Of a DNA stretch of 64,000 bases, positions 23,292-36,403 are shown piece after piece (positions within the stretch are counted from its first letter, which is position 1; each line of letters opens with the position of its first letter). Under the pieces are notes generated by a model. The model was given only the letters and a program-made list of their open reading frames with translations. It searched no databases and was not told the origin of the DNA. The DNA is from Cucumis sativus (Eukaryota > Streptophyta > Magnoliopsida > Cucurbitales > Cucurbitaceae), in assembly GCF_000004075.3 (NCBI RefSeq), contig NC_026658.2, forward strand, positions 3,472,001 to 3,536,000, read 5' to 3'. A program made the position numbers and the translations under genes.

Positions 23292-26000
23292 TTACATTAA
23301 GATGCGAAGTACAGCCAGACCAACAGCAGAAATGGAAACGAGCGTTCCAATGCAGTATTTTATTACATCGTATTTTGCAGCTTCTAGCTGTGCCCTCAGA
23401 CCATGAATTTCCTGAAATGTTGATGAACAACAATTAATGTTTGGAATGTGATTAGTTTTAGCTCTCCCAAGTAAAATAATATAACATAGTTTCAAGGAGT
23501 TTGCAGCTTGCTGGTGTTAATACTTCACAAGTCAAAGTCTATATTTACTTCGTGTTGGGTTGAATTCTTAAGTTTGGAGCTAAGAAGTTAGTGTTAGGAA
23601 AGTAAGGAAAAATTAAAGAGAGAAAACGGAGAAGATGTGGAAAGATTAAAAAGAATAATGTTGAAGTTGGTGGAGTTGGGAGTATTCTAATACCGACATT
23701 CATATGAAGTTGGAAGGCTAAACACCTCCTAAGAGTTTGATGAGTTTTATATGAGCAACATAACTCATGTTAGATAAGCTCTTAAGTTTTAAAACCATCT
23801 TTGAAACTGCAGGTTAACCTCTATAAACTATATACCTACAAAATAAATATGTTTTTCTGCAACTTATTAAAGAAAAAACATTTTATTTAATTGTCCAACA
23901 TCCTCTTCACAAGTGGTTGGTCTTACCCGATCAAGTTTGTTAGTTAGGTTGGTTGTTTCAGCATTCTGATTAGCTAGCTCATCCCGAATCCTCCTGCATT
24001 TATGAGCAATAGAACTTGTAAGAAAATGTAAAATTAAACCAAAATGTGCTCTACACTAACAAACTGACTTGACATGCTTCTTTTACATGAAAAAGTAATG
24101 CTTACCCTCTTTCAAGATTCAAGTCTAATCGCTGTCCAGCAGTGACTTTGTCAATTTCATACCTACATTGTAGTCAAAGGTCTTTGCACAAATAAGATTA
24201 ATTTAAGAGAGTACAAGTTAATGTCTAAATTTGAAGCTAGTATACATTTACTATAAACCGAGGTTCAGTAAAACAGACCTCAGCTCACTGCGCATCTTCT
24301 CAATATCATTTCGGAGTTTTTCAGTCTCATGTCCCAATAAAGAAAAATGGTGCCCCTACATGCCCGTGTGTTCAATCCAATGGTCAATGAACATAAACAA
24401 CAATCCAACATTGTAAAGAAACTTGTTGCAAAGTAAACTAGCAGAAGAAGCAGTAAGCAAAATGAAAGACGAAATAGGATTCCTTTGTACTTGTTTTTTT
24501 CTAAAACTCCTCAAAAGTCAAATCAAGTAAAACTCCTACCAGTAGCATATGGGAGTTTCACGTCCATGGTGACAAAAATATTAAGTTCCTACACGGCAAA
24601 CACCATGGTATCTTGAAAAAAACCACTGAGAGTAAACAATGGCCAAATACAAATTTTGTAGGCTACAAGGCAGGTAAAGTTTCAGGGCAATAACTATCTT
24701 ACTTTCACTAGCAAGTTCAGTTATAAAAAATTCAGCCAGATAGCCTCTTTAACATGACATAAACTGGCTGTAAAAAATTCCCATGCCCCAAGAAGCTTTA
24801 CCCCCCCACCCAACCACTCCATTCCCATTATTCAAAATACACACCGTTAATTATTTCACGTATTGGAAGAAATAGGAAATTAGGAGTGGTATATCATCAC
24901 GTCAGTCTGGAATATTTCTATTCTGTTCAAGAACTACAACATTCTCGAGTATATATTGTCAGACATTTTCAATGTAAGGATTCTCCCTCTATTTTGTTGT
25001 TAAACCAAAAAAATTATGGAGTATTATAAATAGATACTATCATCTAAGTCATCTAATCAGACGATGAAATTAAACTAGGATAGAGTCATAGAACAAGTCT
25101 GCAAAATACAGAAAGATGAGAAATTCAAATATTACTCTTTATTTGACCATCATGCAAGCTATTGGTGTATAAGAAGTACACTAGTTAGACAAGCGATAGA
25201 AATTGGTACCTGTGAACTTTGAACTTCAGATTTGAATTTTGACAAATTTGAATCCTGGATCATTTCAATCTACAAACAGATGACAATATACATTCAACGG
25301 TTGGTTAGATTGCGAACAATTAAAAAATAGATGTTATCGAATATTGTCATCATTGAACCATACCAACATAAGCAGAATTGAAAATATGTAAAAGTAGAGT
25401 ATATAGGAACTCACTTTCTGCATCTCCCCCTTTGAAACAAATGAATGAGATATATTTTCCAAGCTGTCATTTAGCACTTCAGTAATGGCAGCAGTAATTG
25501 CCTCAGCTTGATTTGAGGGCACCCCTTGACCTTCCAATTTTCTAACCTGGATGAAAATAAATTAAATCACTTACCAAAACCCCTAATGAACGTGCAGAAG
25601 AGATTCTCAAATTTTCACTCCATCTTCCTTCAGAAATCAATAGAAAGATGCAACAATACTGAGAAAAAGCAATGAATAAAGAGAGCGAAATTACTAGGGC
25701 TAATGTGTCGACTAGAAACAATCGCTTTCCGTTAGATTTCACAAGCTGAGAGATCTGCCTACATTCATAGTGTCTGTACCGAGAAATCAAGGAGATGGAT
25801 GCCGACAAATTATTTGCTGAATGGTCGAAGATTGAGCTTTCAAATGAAGACACATTCGAAACTCCAAGCCTTCGTAAACCTGAATTGGCCACCAATTGTC
25901 CCACCCGTTTACAAGCCGCACCAGCGGCCATTCGACTCTGCGGCAACATTCCGAACATTTTTTTAACGAAACTCGATTCACGAAACCCTAACAATTCCAT
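23292..26000 (-). CDS. FMP32: FMP32/DUF1640 mitochondrial coiled-coil membrane protein
   Basis: Seven exons: 26000-25695, 25546-25415, 25269-25210, 24355-24279, 24162-24106, 23993-23927, 23411-23292. All introns are GT..AG and the phases close to a 272-residue protein. The first about 100 residues are basic and Ser-rich with few acids (KKMFGMLPQSRMAAGAACKR), as expected of a mitochondrial presequence. The DUF1640 (CCDC90/MCUR1-like) core starts at about 103 with VRKLEGQGVPSNQAEAIT. Helical heptad-rich sequence with a conserved LRNDIEKMRSELRYEIDKV follows, and the protein ends in a single transmembrane helix (CIGTLVSISAVGLAVLRILM). Yeast FMP32 and animal MCUR1/CCDC90B are inner-membrane proteins linked to respiratory-complex assembly and calcium uptake; the plant role is not established. 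A 5' UTR exon with a splice donor near 26250 is likely. Confidence 0.92.
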
Positions 26001-28563
26001 CTTACTTCAGAAATTTTGGTTGAAAAAACAAAGAAAAATGCAATAAACCAATAAAATTCAGAAGACCTAATAAAAACAATCCCCGAATCATCAACCCGTT
26101 CTGGGCTTCATCCATTTGACTCCAAAACCAACCCCCCAAGAAAAAGAAATTAGATAACCCCCATTTCATTCTACCATTTTGTACCATTCTCCACAAAGAA
26201 CAGAACGAAAAGTAAGAAAATTGTAGAGGGAGGAAGATAGCCAACAAACTGACCTGTATACGGAGAAATCTCGGGTGAAAATGGATCGAAAATCGATTGA
26301 GGAACTAAGGTGTTGGAATTTCAGAATGGATTGAGGAAAAAATATGGAGGAAAAAAAGCCTTTTTGTAGGGAAGAACAGCGATGAAGATGATCCCAGCCA
26401 CCAATAGTGAAAAAGGAGGAACGGCGTGGAAATTTCGCGGTTGCTTCGCGATGAAACAAAGAAATTGGGAAGAAATGGAAGGGAAGAAGACGCCTCAAAT
26501 TCTTGAGCTTTTCCTCCGACGATGATACGAACAACTAAAAAACGGACGGTTCAAACACACAAACCTTCTTCTTACCTTTCTTTCACAATTTAAATTTCAT
26601 TTTTATTCTTTGTTTTGGAATTATTGATTAATTTCCAAATACACAAAAAATAATAAACTTTTTTTTTTCTTATTTTCCAAATTTTGCTTCGCTTTTTAAA
26701 ATATAATGCAAAATAAATAAATTAGAGACTCATCCAGCTCTCCACTAATAAACATCAATATCATGACCTTATAATTTGTCCGCTTCAAACCTTAACCACA
26801 TTTAAAACTAAACAATTTTGTTTTTTGTCTTAATCCCTTTCTTAATACAAATCATATATAAGAATAGTGTTTCAATTTATTCTCAAACCTAATAAACAAC
26901 ATTTATTCGAATTTCAAACTAACCCTTAATTTTAAATTTTATCTTTTTAGATGAAATTATTATTAGCTAGATAAGAAGTAGAACACCCTTGCAATAAAAT
27001 ACCATTTTTTTTTTCTTTTCACATGTGTTGCTTAAAATAATATTTATTTGATCGTTTTGTTTGGTTTAAATAGAATAGATTTAAAGTGGATTATTATGAA
27101 GCATTGAACATATAAAGTCAGAGTCTAAATGTGTTGGAGTGTGTGTTAAGTTAAGAGAGGAGACTCAAAAGTAATATGCTTTTTACACATTCAAACATTC
27201 CCAAAACTCTTTTATAACGCCATTTTGACTCCTTTTTATGCCTTTGAAAATTTTCAATCAAAATATCAAAATTTAATTGATAGGAGTTTTTTTTCTTCAT
27301 TCTTTTTACCATCCAATTTATTTTTCAAAAAAACAACTTATTTTATCTTCATCTCATCTTCATCTAAAGATAACTAATGAGATAGATCCACTGATATGAT
27401 CTATATGTTGGTCGTATAAATTCTATGATTTTCATTTAAATAACCATCTTTAATATTTCGACACTTTTAATATAGAATGACCTAGGAATAATATTGTAGT
27501 TTCTATTTAAATTATTAAGCTTCTAAATTAGAAGCTCCAAGGAAATCTTTTTGGTATTAGATAGGAACATTTCTAACAAAAAAAATACCAGTGTTTGACA
27601 ATATTTTTTGTAATTATTTTTTCATTTCGCATTTATTTTGTGATATACATTTGATTGTTATCTTACTTTTAAAAAATAATTGTTAAAAACCGTTGATTAT
27701 AGTTTAAAACTCTTTTTTTTTTTTTTTTGTACAACATCAACAAAACAGAAATCGAAACTTCATACTTTTAAGGATGAAAGTTGTGCTATTGTTGTTGAGT
27801 TAAGCACTCTTTAATCTTTATAGGATGGTAATATAAGTTATGATTTATATGAAATCACTTTTTAAATTATCTCTTAAAAAAAACGATTGGTCAATCCTAA
27901 CATATTTCTTACACTTGTGAGAATTATGAATTACTAATTTTAAATCAATTTGTTTTAGTACAATGATTACTGTGGGGAGGATCAAACCTCTCACCTAAAA
28001 TATGGAAGTTCACGTCAATTGCTACAAATCAATTAAACATTAGAGTTTGGAAACAAATGGAGTACAAAAAACTCATTTTAGATGGATTTCCAGGAAATTA
28101 GGGTTACACGTTCAAACAGCCAATATCAACATTGAACAATTCAAAAGAAAAAAGTAACTTCTAAATAGTGATTTTGTCAGCTTTAAGAAGCTTCCTTGTA
28201 TTATTTTACATTAGAATGCTTTCTTTAACATAAAGGGAATTTTGACCTTCAACAATAGAAGTTTATCTCAAATGGTTTAATGACAGTGAAAGGGGACCAA
28301 CTCTGGCTCCCAATATATAACACTTAATTACATTACTTAATTTTCTTCCATCCCAAATCGATCAGTAAACATTGTTTCTCCCTCATTTTTCCTTTTGGCT
28401 TTCAGGCATAGAAAATTAAGATACAAGGATGCACTTGGTATTCCATCATGCTCCCTAACTCAACACAGACCTCGGCATCTGCCGCTACGACCACCAGGAA
28501 GACAGAGCAACACTCCTATAAGCATCAAATGAAGTATAGAACATGGATTGATATTATCTCCCT
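26001..28563. other. 5' leader and promoter of the FMP32-like gene, then intergenic
   Basis: The first about 500 bases are probably the 5' UTR, including a leader intron whose donor (CAG|GTCAG on -) lies near 26252, and the proximal promoter. The rest is AT-rich spacer. A tRNA-derived SINE-like fragment lies at 27968-28035. The last few hundred bases (about 28330-28563) are probably the 3' UTR of the DUF726 gene. Confidence 0.5.
27968..28035 (-). mobile_element. tRNA-derived SINE-like fragment
   Basis: On the - strand it reads like the internal Pol III promoter of a tRNA: an A-box-like TAGCAATTGACG and a B-box-like GAGGTTTGATCCTCC about 35 bases later. No cloverleaf with a usable anticodon can be folded by eye. 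It resembles the fragment in the DUF726 gene intron at 34211-34312. Confidence 0.45.
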
Positions 28564-31500
28564 CTATTGCCTGTCAGAACTACTTCTAAAAACTGGATAA
28601 TAGGTTTCCAGTTCAAGCTGCTCCAAGATTTGGCGAGTAGCCCATAGATACGAGGAGTGACCTTCGATCACATCTGTCACATCAACCTGTAAATCCGGTC
28701 AATAAACATAAAAGAAATGGTTGTGGAAATCAAATGAAAAATTAATAGTATAAGAGTTCAAGTCCTGGAAATATAAAAGGAAATGCAAAATATGGCTTCC
28801 AACTAAAATGATTATTACTCTACTTCACAAGTTGCTGAGAATTTAAAGATGGGAAGGATTCTGCATTATCGTTCTACAGAAGCAATAATAATAAGAAAAT
28901 GAAAATAAGAAGTAATCACACTAGAAATTTTTTAAAAGTAAACCTTTGATCAAACCACGTCATGGCTTCTATGAACTCTAGAAGTAGGAAATATGATGAT
29001 AAAGTTGAAGGGCCACGAGTTACTGGCCTTTCTTTCGTTTACAGCAAGTAATTACGGTGTTTTCACAATATAAAATAGAAAGAACGCCTATAGAAATGTG
29101 CTACAACCCATTCCAAACTTACAGGATTGTGGAAATTAAACCATACGACAATGAGAGTTCCAACGACGCTAATTAATGGCAACAATTTTGCGTGTGTGGA
29201 AGTTGTTTAAATTGAAAGTGTAAAACTTCTAACTTATTCACTTCCAATGTAACTTTTGCAATTTTACCAAACGTAATAAACTATAGTTTTTATGATCATC
29301 AGGGGGGAAAATGAACAATGAGGAAACTAGAATAACAATATTACATTCTCAATGCCAGGGATGTCGATAGGTTGAATTCCAGCTAACCCTTGAGTAAGTA
29401 GACTGTAGAGAAAACATTAGTGAGTTTGGAATGTTTCCCAATGCAGAGGAGAAATTTGCATATCATATTTCGTAATTCATACATATGACTAAGTTACCAA
29501 ATTATATAACATTAAATCATGCTAACTGGATCACTTATGAGTTATGATTAAAGATTGAAGCACCAACTGAATGCAAGGATACATTGTCATCTGCAGTAAC
29601 ATATATACTCAAGTCTAAAATAGACTTGTAACTGTTAATGTCTTCTTTTAAAATGATTTCAATATCAGACTACCAGAGCTTCACAACTCTCCCCAGAACA
29701 CTCAAAAGGTGAGTCATTAGATTACCAAAAACATACCTCTCCCCTCCCAACAAAATCAAATTCTCTATCAGTACCTGGCACGAAAAGCAATTCCAAGCAT
29801 CCAATCATTTGTGGAGTATACGTTCACAAATCTTCCTGCTACCATCTGTAGAACAGCAGCAGTTGTAAGATATAAAATGTGTAGTTAATTAGTTATTAGT
29901 GAAGTATTTGCACGGAGGAAAAGAAAAAAGCAAGTTGAGGGAAATGCTTTTTAGCGTAGTAACATCTGGTCACCTTTCTAGCAGCTTCCCAGTTCTGATC
30001 TTTAATTGATATGGGTGCTCCAAGAAGAACAACTTTTTCCACAAGCTCAGCTGATAATATTTGCATATGGTAAGATAATTTATATATTTTTTTTTAAAAA
30101 GCAGATAGTTGAGAAATGATGGTTACCATTTTTTTCAGTCTCCGCCAAATATTGGAGACATTTGAATATTACACGTGCACCCAGCGAGTACCCCACAAGT
30201 GTTACAGGCCTGGAAATATAGTGGGAGAAGCTATCAGCCTTTTGCAAAAATAGAACTAACTTCTAACTTGAAGGTAAGAATGTTGCACCTGTTCCCTTGT
30301 AAACCTTTTAACAACACATCTGCCAGTATTCGACCAGCTTTATCTGATCTATACAGAAAATACAACTTAGAAATTGTCCAAGTATAATTTGGATATAGAG
30401 TGAGAATAAAATGTCAGAACAGTGAGACCCTATTAACTAAGATATGTCCCTGTGAAAGGCTTTTAAGCCTCTCATATATATGAATATTTTTACACTAAAT
30501 GAATATGAGAAAAAGGAAAAAGGAAAATCTACGTATCTGATGCAAGAACTATTAATAAGCTAGGCGATAACATGTAGGCAAAGCAGTTAACTAAAAGGAA
30601 CAGGATATCCTGGCATGCATCTAACCTCGATTAATAGCCTAGGCTATGACACAAAGGCAAGAAGACTTGTCTAATCTTTTATCAGTTTCACCATCCTGGT
30701 CAAGGGTTATCTCCCATGACCGATAGTCATGCTGGAGTTGCAAGAGATTATGTAGGAGCAAGCTCTGTAAATTGTTTTTCTTTATAATAGAATTTGATTA
30801 AATGCTTCAACGCTTCCATCTTTTAATGATTGTAATACTGCACTAAGACCCTTGAAAGAAGGCAATAATTGCTACAAATTTTATGTAGTCCATATAATTA
30901 CGGAAATCAATCATGTGAAGAACCCAATCATGAAACAACAGAAAACTTCCATCATTTCCAACTTTCCGTCACTCTTTTATAAACTACTACTAGCAACTAG
31001 TAACTAGCTTCATCACACAACATGTTTCCAGCCCTAAACTAGAAATTCCAGGATTGGCTAATAGCAACAAAGAATTGTACTCAAGCAAAAACTTAAGGCG
31101 CTAATATTTCAAAAACCAGATTGATGAACAACGTGCATGCCTACAACTTTTTTCTAAAAAAATCTGTTGCTCATAACAAGTTTTGAATCTGAAGGTATCT
31201 CCTTCAGTTAAAGAAATTACAACCTGTCGACAGCAATTGTCCATTTGCTGTCAATGAAATCAGTAGCCGCAAGTAAAGTAGCTGGCCAAGCCAGTGCTAC
31301 TAAGAGAGAGCTCAAAACAGTCATCATGGCACCTCGCTTCATCAACTCCATTGCAAGTCCTATTACCAAAAATCATCAATAAGGAAGGAAGAATTTGTGA
31401 TCATGACCAATAGTCACAACAGCACTGATTCCAAGAAAAATTACTTGAAGTAAGCCAATCCTGAATTGCAGTGCTCACTGCAATTATATTTTTAGACTCC

Positions 31501-34500
31501 CACTGCAGTGCATACCTAAACATTACCAGAGGAAAGAAAATGAACTTGCAATTGATAGAGGTAGTTCTAGCAAACCAAGATCTTTAATAGGATGAGCAGT
31601 TTCATGTGAGTAAAACCAAACTATGTTTCAACTACATTCTCACACAGTCCAGTTAACCTAATTGAGCATGTTTAAGACCAAGGTGTACCTTTCCAAGTTA
31701 TCAGTAAGTCCTTCCCATGGCCTTACGAAATCTTTGTCATCAAAGGCAAAACCTGACACTGTTATCTCAACTGCTAATCTCTGAAATAAGTAGAATGTTA
31801 CAATTTCCACTTCAGTACACAAGTTATAAGTTGTGATAGAATTAAAGAAATCGCACAAATGCTTCTAATAGAGATACAAAATTCACCAAGTACAAGCAAG
31901 ATACTCACGCCTTGGTTATGATTTTCTCCTATTGCTTTAAATTCAAACTCATCAACGCTCCCAATTCTCCTAGCCATTTTGGTTCCTGTAAGTCCTGCTC
32001 CGGCAGCTGAATTGGACCAATATTTATACAGAGGTATTAACATAGTTCTAAATAGATTATATTCAAAATCTCAAGCTTGCCCAAAAAGGCTTCAATTATT
32101 TTCAATTTGGTAATGTTATGTTCGATAGTAAAGTTATATACACCATAGAACTAGCATACATAACAACAAGCAGGCACCTCTGAAAGGATGATTGGCATCA
32201 CGACCATAGTCATTAAGTTGGAATTCAGAAAACAAAAATAAAAGATTAACAATTGAATAAACAGAAATTTGTTTAAAATCAGAACTCTGATTTTCACTCT
32301 ATATGATGTAATTACTTCCAGCTGTTTATATATTATCTTACCACCAAAAGATGCAGCAACAGCCACAGAACCGGCAACAGTCCCTGCAGCACTGGCAGCT
32401 GCAGCAAATCCACTTGCACCAATGACAGGGATGATGGTACCTAATGTTGGAGCTAAAGCACTGAAACCAGCAGCAATGGCAGGTGCAGCTAATCCTGAAA
32501 ATCAAAATAAAATCCCATTCCTAGAAATTTTTGGTTGTAAATAGGCACGGTAGAACAGTGGAATTAAGGGACTAAGTACCTCCTGTAATTGCCATCAAGG
32601 TCCCTCCAGTTAATGCAGCTGCACCAATAATGCCACCACGTTTCCACTTATCCCAGTTACTCTCCTTTGTAGGGCTTTCTTCTCCCATCTCTGCCACGCT
32701 TTTAGCTAGAGCCATAGCTGAGCAAGCAACCATTGTCTCAATTGCTTCCTGCAAAGCAGAAAATACCACACATAAGAAGCCTAAAATGGTATGGAGTTCA
32801 GAAGGATTGCTTCTCCTATACGACGTGGAAAAAATTTGAGAAAAAGCTTCCCTTTAGCCATTTGAAGGGCAGAGTATCAAAAAATCCCAACCAACTTTGT
32901 GGCATGAAGGGCCAAATACTGCTAAAAAACTAAAAAATGATGTCCTACAATAAGTCTTCTAGTGTAAAAATGAAGAGTAGGTAAATCTTTTATTTCCATT
33001 GTCCTTTTAGCAAGAACTCCTAGCCTCACTTGCTGGAAGAATTGGAAAAATAGTGTTGAACACAACACAACTATATGGTCATACATTTAGATAGATGACA
33101 AAGGTTCTATGTATATGTGCAATTAATTATGGCGTGGAAGTTATGGCTGGCGAGGAACTGACGGGGGGGTTCTATAAGAAAGATGATGCAATTTCTCTTT
33201 ATTTTTGTAGCATAGAGGATAATAAGTAGTGTAGATAGAGGTGTGATCTCTGTAATAGTAACAAATAAAAAAGTTACAAGATGTGCGTGCAAACCATTTT
33301 CATCCACTTGATATCAATCCAGGTTGATAATAATCTCAAAGCCAAACGGTGCCGGGCATCATAACCCTTTCTTTGGCGGCTTTGTTTCTTGTTTACACTT
33401 ATGTCTGCCAGACAAGCAGATAGAAGCTCATAGAGAATGACCACTTTTCTTTGGTGGCTAAGCATTTTTTCCTCTTCGATAGGTTGCTCAATAGCCTCAT
33501 TCCATGCCCCATCATCTGGCTGTTTAACAACCACACTACCATCAGTGCTTTCTGTTTGCTTGTTAAATTCTTCAAATTTTGATTTTGCCTCGGCAGGCAA
33601 GCACTTCTCTCGCCATTCATCTTCATATTCACGATATTTTTCCTTAGACTGAGAAGATATAATATTCTTCTCCATGTTTTCTTCTATAGCATCAACAGAT
33701 TTAGATAGAGCAAGTTCCTGTTCTATCATCTCAGAAGAGTTTTCATTGTCCTCTGATAGTAACCGCAAGAACTGAGACAGCAGATACATAAAGATGTGTT
33801 ACAGATAAAGTTACACAATGGAGTAAAATGAATAGAGAAACCTAATCACATATAATAACTATACCATATTATACACCGATACCTAAAATAGACAAGTCTA
33901 ATAAGCTAAATCACAGCAAAAGACAACGTGATAGTATCCTAGTTCTTTTTTTCTTTTTAAGGGAAACAACAACTTTCATTGAGAAAGAATGAAAGATAAC
34001 ATACTGCTCCAATGTGATGCTTAGCTGTACCAGATCCTGCAGTTTCCTCAAGTCCAGACCAAGCAGCAGAGTCAATCTCTAAAAACCTGATTGCACAAAA
34101 ATCAGCATTGTGACAGTCCTCGGAAGATGGACCAACAAATTCTTGCCAAATAAATAAGTAACCGGGAAAACATTGAAATAGATCATTTCAAATTCTTAAG
34201 CTTTAAACATCTTTTTTTTCTTTTGTGATTAATATACGGGGTGGAGAATAGACCCTGCAACCTCAAAGTTGATAGTAGAATCATTATGCTAGCTGAGCTA
34301 TGTTGATTTTGGTAAAATAATATCTCAGCCTCAATTTTAAATTTACTTTTCCTAAAAGGAGAAAACACTTGGATTAAGAATGGTTCGCAGTCTTTGGACA
34401 AGTTGACTTTTTCAAAACCGAATTCCTTTTCCTGTAACCTTTTAGTTCCATTCTAGGCCTTTTTCTTTTCCTTTCATAAAATCAATCATCCCAAGGGGCA

Positions 34501-34930
34501 GTCAAAGCTAGTTTCTGAATATCAAGGACCATCCCTATGGAATTAATTAACTCATAATCATATATCCTCTAACAACGGCAAACCCAATTGTAAACGTGAA
34601 CAAGGTATGATAATTAGAAAATTCCAGCACGAAATGAATAAAGAAGGCAAGAAGGAACCTGAATACAGGACGAAGCAGGGCGGAGGATTCATGGACCCAA
34701 AGCTCAGGGTCTTCAGAGACGGAATCAGAGCTACTACCGCTACAACTACTGGTTCGCTCCTCCGCACGAGCGTCATCGTCGGAAAAGCCTAGAGGACGCG
34801 TCTGATGGATCTGAGCCTGATGAAGAGCAAGTGCAAACAATGCACCGGTGGCATAGCGCTGAGTGGGAGCCAAGAAGGACGTCATGTGCATGGGTGAAGA
34901 AGAAGAAGTGGAAACGAGAGGGCGGAACAT
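28564..34930 (-). CDS. DUF726 (TMCO4-like) membrane alpha/beta-hydrolase family protein
   Basis: Fifteen exons: 34930-34659, 34086-34005, 33771-33295, 32748-32580, 32494-32342, 32006-31909, 31780-31689, 31515-31445, 31359-31224, 30348-30289, 30209-30127, 30050-29974, 29845-29775, 29402-29345, 28686-28564. The phases close to a 673-residue protein. The N-terminal half is Ser/acidic and charged. A Gly/Ala-rich hydrophobic stretch at about 308-393 (GGIIGAAALTGGTLMAITGG onward) looks like two or more membrane helices, and a further hydrophobic run lies at about 484-505. A lipase-type elbow G-Y-S-L-G at about 543-547 puts the candidate nucleophile Ser at 545, within LVGYSLGARVIFKCL. Later conserved blocks are VVLLGAPIS, FVNVYSTNDWMLG and the C-terminal VDVTDVIEGHSSYL, giving candidate Asp and His partners. 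The family includes animal TMCO4 and plant DUF726 proteins; the substrate is unknown and hydrolase activity is inferred from the motif only. Confidence 0.93.
33953..34002. repeat. dispersed-repeat-like fragment in a DUF726 gene intron
   Basis: The stretch AACAACTTTCATTGAGAAAG with neighbouring AATGAAAG forms a small stem. It resembles a sequence I remember at the 3' ends of dispersed plant repeats. It lies at the very start of intron 2, two bases past the exon 2 donor on the - strand. Assignment is by recollection only. Confidence 0.35.
34211..34312 (-). mobile_element. tRNA-derived SINE-like element in a DUF726 gene intron
   Basis: On the - strand it begins with an A-box (CATAGCTCAGCTAGCATAATG), continues with a B-box-like GAGGTTGCAGGGTCTATTCTC about 35 bases later, and ends in an A-rich tail (CACAAAAGAAAAAAAAG). 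A tRNA-like head plus a 3' A tail is the layout of a short SINE. It lies in intron 1 in the sense orientation. No clear target-site duplication is visible. Confidence 0.5.
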
Positions 34931-36403
34931 TCAGGCGAAAATGATCAATGGATTCCCCGAATTAACATGGTGGGAAGATTGGGGAGTGATGGGAGACGAT
35001 GAGGAATATAAGATGAAAGTGTAAGAAAATTTGAATCTAAATTGGCTGAGCCTTTCTTCTCTCAATCGCTTCCATCGCGGAGTTGTCGTTTACTCAGTCT
35101 AACGACACGACGTTTACCGTCCTATTTCTTGTTGCTTCTTCACTTTTCTTTTTAATTTATTTAACCTCTTTTTAATAAAAATAACATGTAAAATCATTTT
35201 GGCTTTTAAGATCAAAACAACATAATTCATTCGAAATCTAGCGGTTGAAACAATTACATCAATAACTATTAACCTACTTTAAACACTAAACTTGTTATTA
35301 AAACTTTTCCTCTTTTAGTTCTGTTTAATAATTGAAATTGCAAATATAAAGCAAAATAATAAACAACAGTCGTTTTTTTTTATTTCTAAATACAATATAT
35401 ATGAATATTTAATTAGGACGTATGATTTGCCTATTAAAATATATTCTACCTTACACATTTATTTATTCATTTATTTATTTATTATATACTATACTAGTTT
35501 TGAAATGAGTATTCAAAAAAAAAAAAAAAAACAGATTCAGCCCCAAACTTTGTAAATAAATAAAAATACAAACTCGTAAAAATAAAAATAAATCCATGGA
35601 CCAGTGTTACTTTTCTATAAAAAAATCGTGAACGTAAGCATCGATTGAGAAGGTAGAACGTATGATAATAAGACTCTCATGTGATAATAAGACTATAATT
35701 TACTTGCATGACAAGCAAATAATTTTTCCTATATAGCTCATGACCAAACTAAGCCATAAACGAAGATCGAAAAATACCCTGAAAAATGTGTAGTCTAAAC
35801 AATCAGGTATTATTGATATGCATATTATTCCACAGGCCTTCTAAATTGTGCAAGTTTTTTCATGTTAAAATTACAACAATGTTAAACAGCTGATTTTCCA
35901 GTTCCAATAATGAATGTAAAAACCAAATGTGCAGTGTATAGCAATGGAACTATCTATTACAGATGCTAAAAAAAATGCATGGACCTCCCTCTATCACATA
36001 TTACCATTTCCTCCATAATTATATTTACACACTCCGCTCCCCTTTGGGTGGCGGCTGGAAAGAAGATCATCTATTTTCCCCTTTGTGTTCGGCAGGGCAG
36101 CTGGCTGTTCCACATGAGAGATCTACAACTACACTGAACCTTGATTTCTCGAACTAGACAGATGTGTTAAAACAATTGCTCATTTGGCCATTCCAGGATC
36201 TGTTGTAGAAATGTCTATCGAGCTTTTCACTTGTATAAATGTTGCCAATCTTATTTCCACAATATTCCTGCATAAAGCCAAAGTTCTAGGGAAGTTCCCG
36301 TAGGTTTTTTTTGTCAGAGTTTCAGATTGGTTTCGTGATATAGTACATGGATTCTTGTCCCTCGACTTGATTATCAGTTGAAGAATCATCACGTGTCTGC
36401 AGT
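34931..36403. other. promoter of the DUF726 gene and 3' region of the PHD-SWIB gene
   Basis: The first about 220 bases are the leader and promoter of the leftward DUF726 gene. The middle (35150-35900) is AT-rich spacer with a short TTTA repeat near 35460. From about 35900 to 36403 is sequence just past the stop of the PHD-SWIB-Plus3-GYF gene, most likely its 3' UTR, which includes a decayed CCCH-like segment (35994-36063). Confidence 0.55.
35994..36063 (-). pseudogene. remnant of a C-terminal CCCH zinc finger beyond the stop codon
   Basis: On the - strand, about 340 bases after the stop of the PHD-SWIB gene, one frame reads SFQPPPKGERSV then stop. Shifting by one base after the Arg gives VCKYNYGGNGNM then stop. 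C3H44/NERD proteins end with a Pro-Pro-Lys-Gly-x-Arg lead-in followed by a C-x-C-x-C-x-H finger starting (I/V)CKF. Only the first Cys can be matched here; the other ligands are absent. This looks like the eroded tail of the ancestral coding region. Moderate to low certainty, since the match is short. Confidence 0.45.

Noticed and set aside
34211..34312. Functional tRNA gene
   Set aside because: A- and B-boxes are present but the acceptor and anticodon arms do not pair by eye and there is an A-rich tail; it fits a SINE remnant better.
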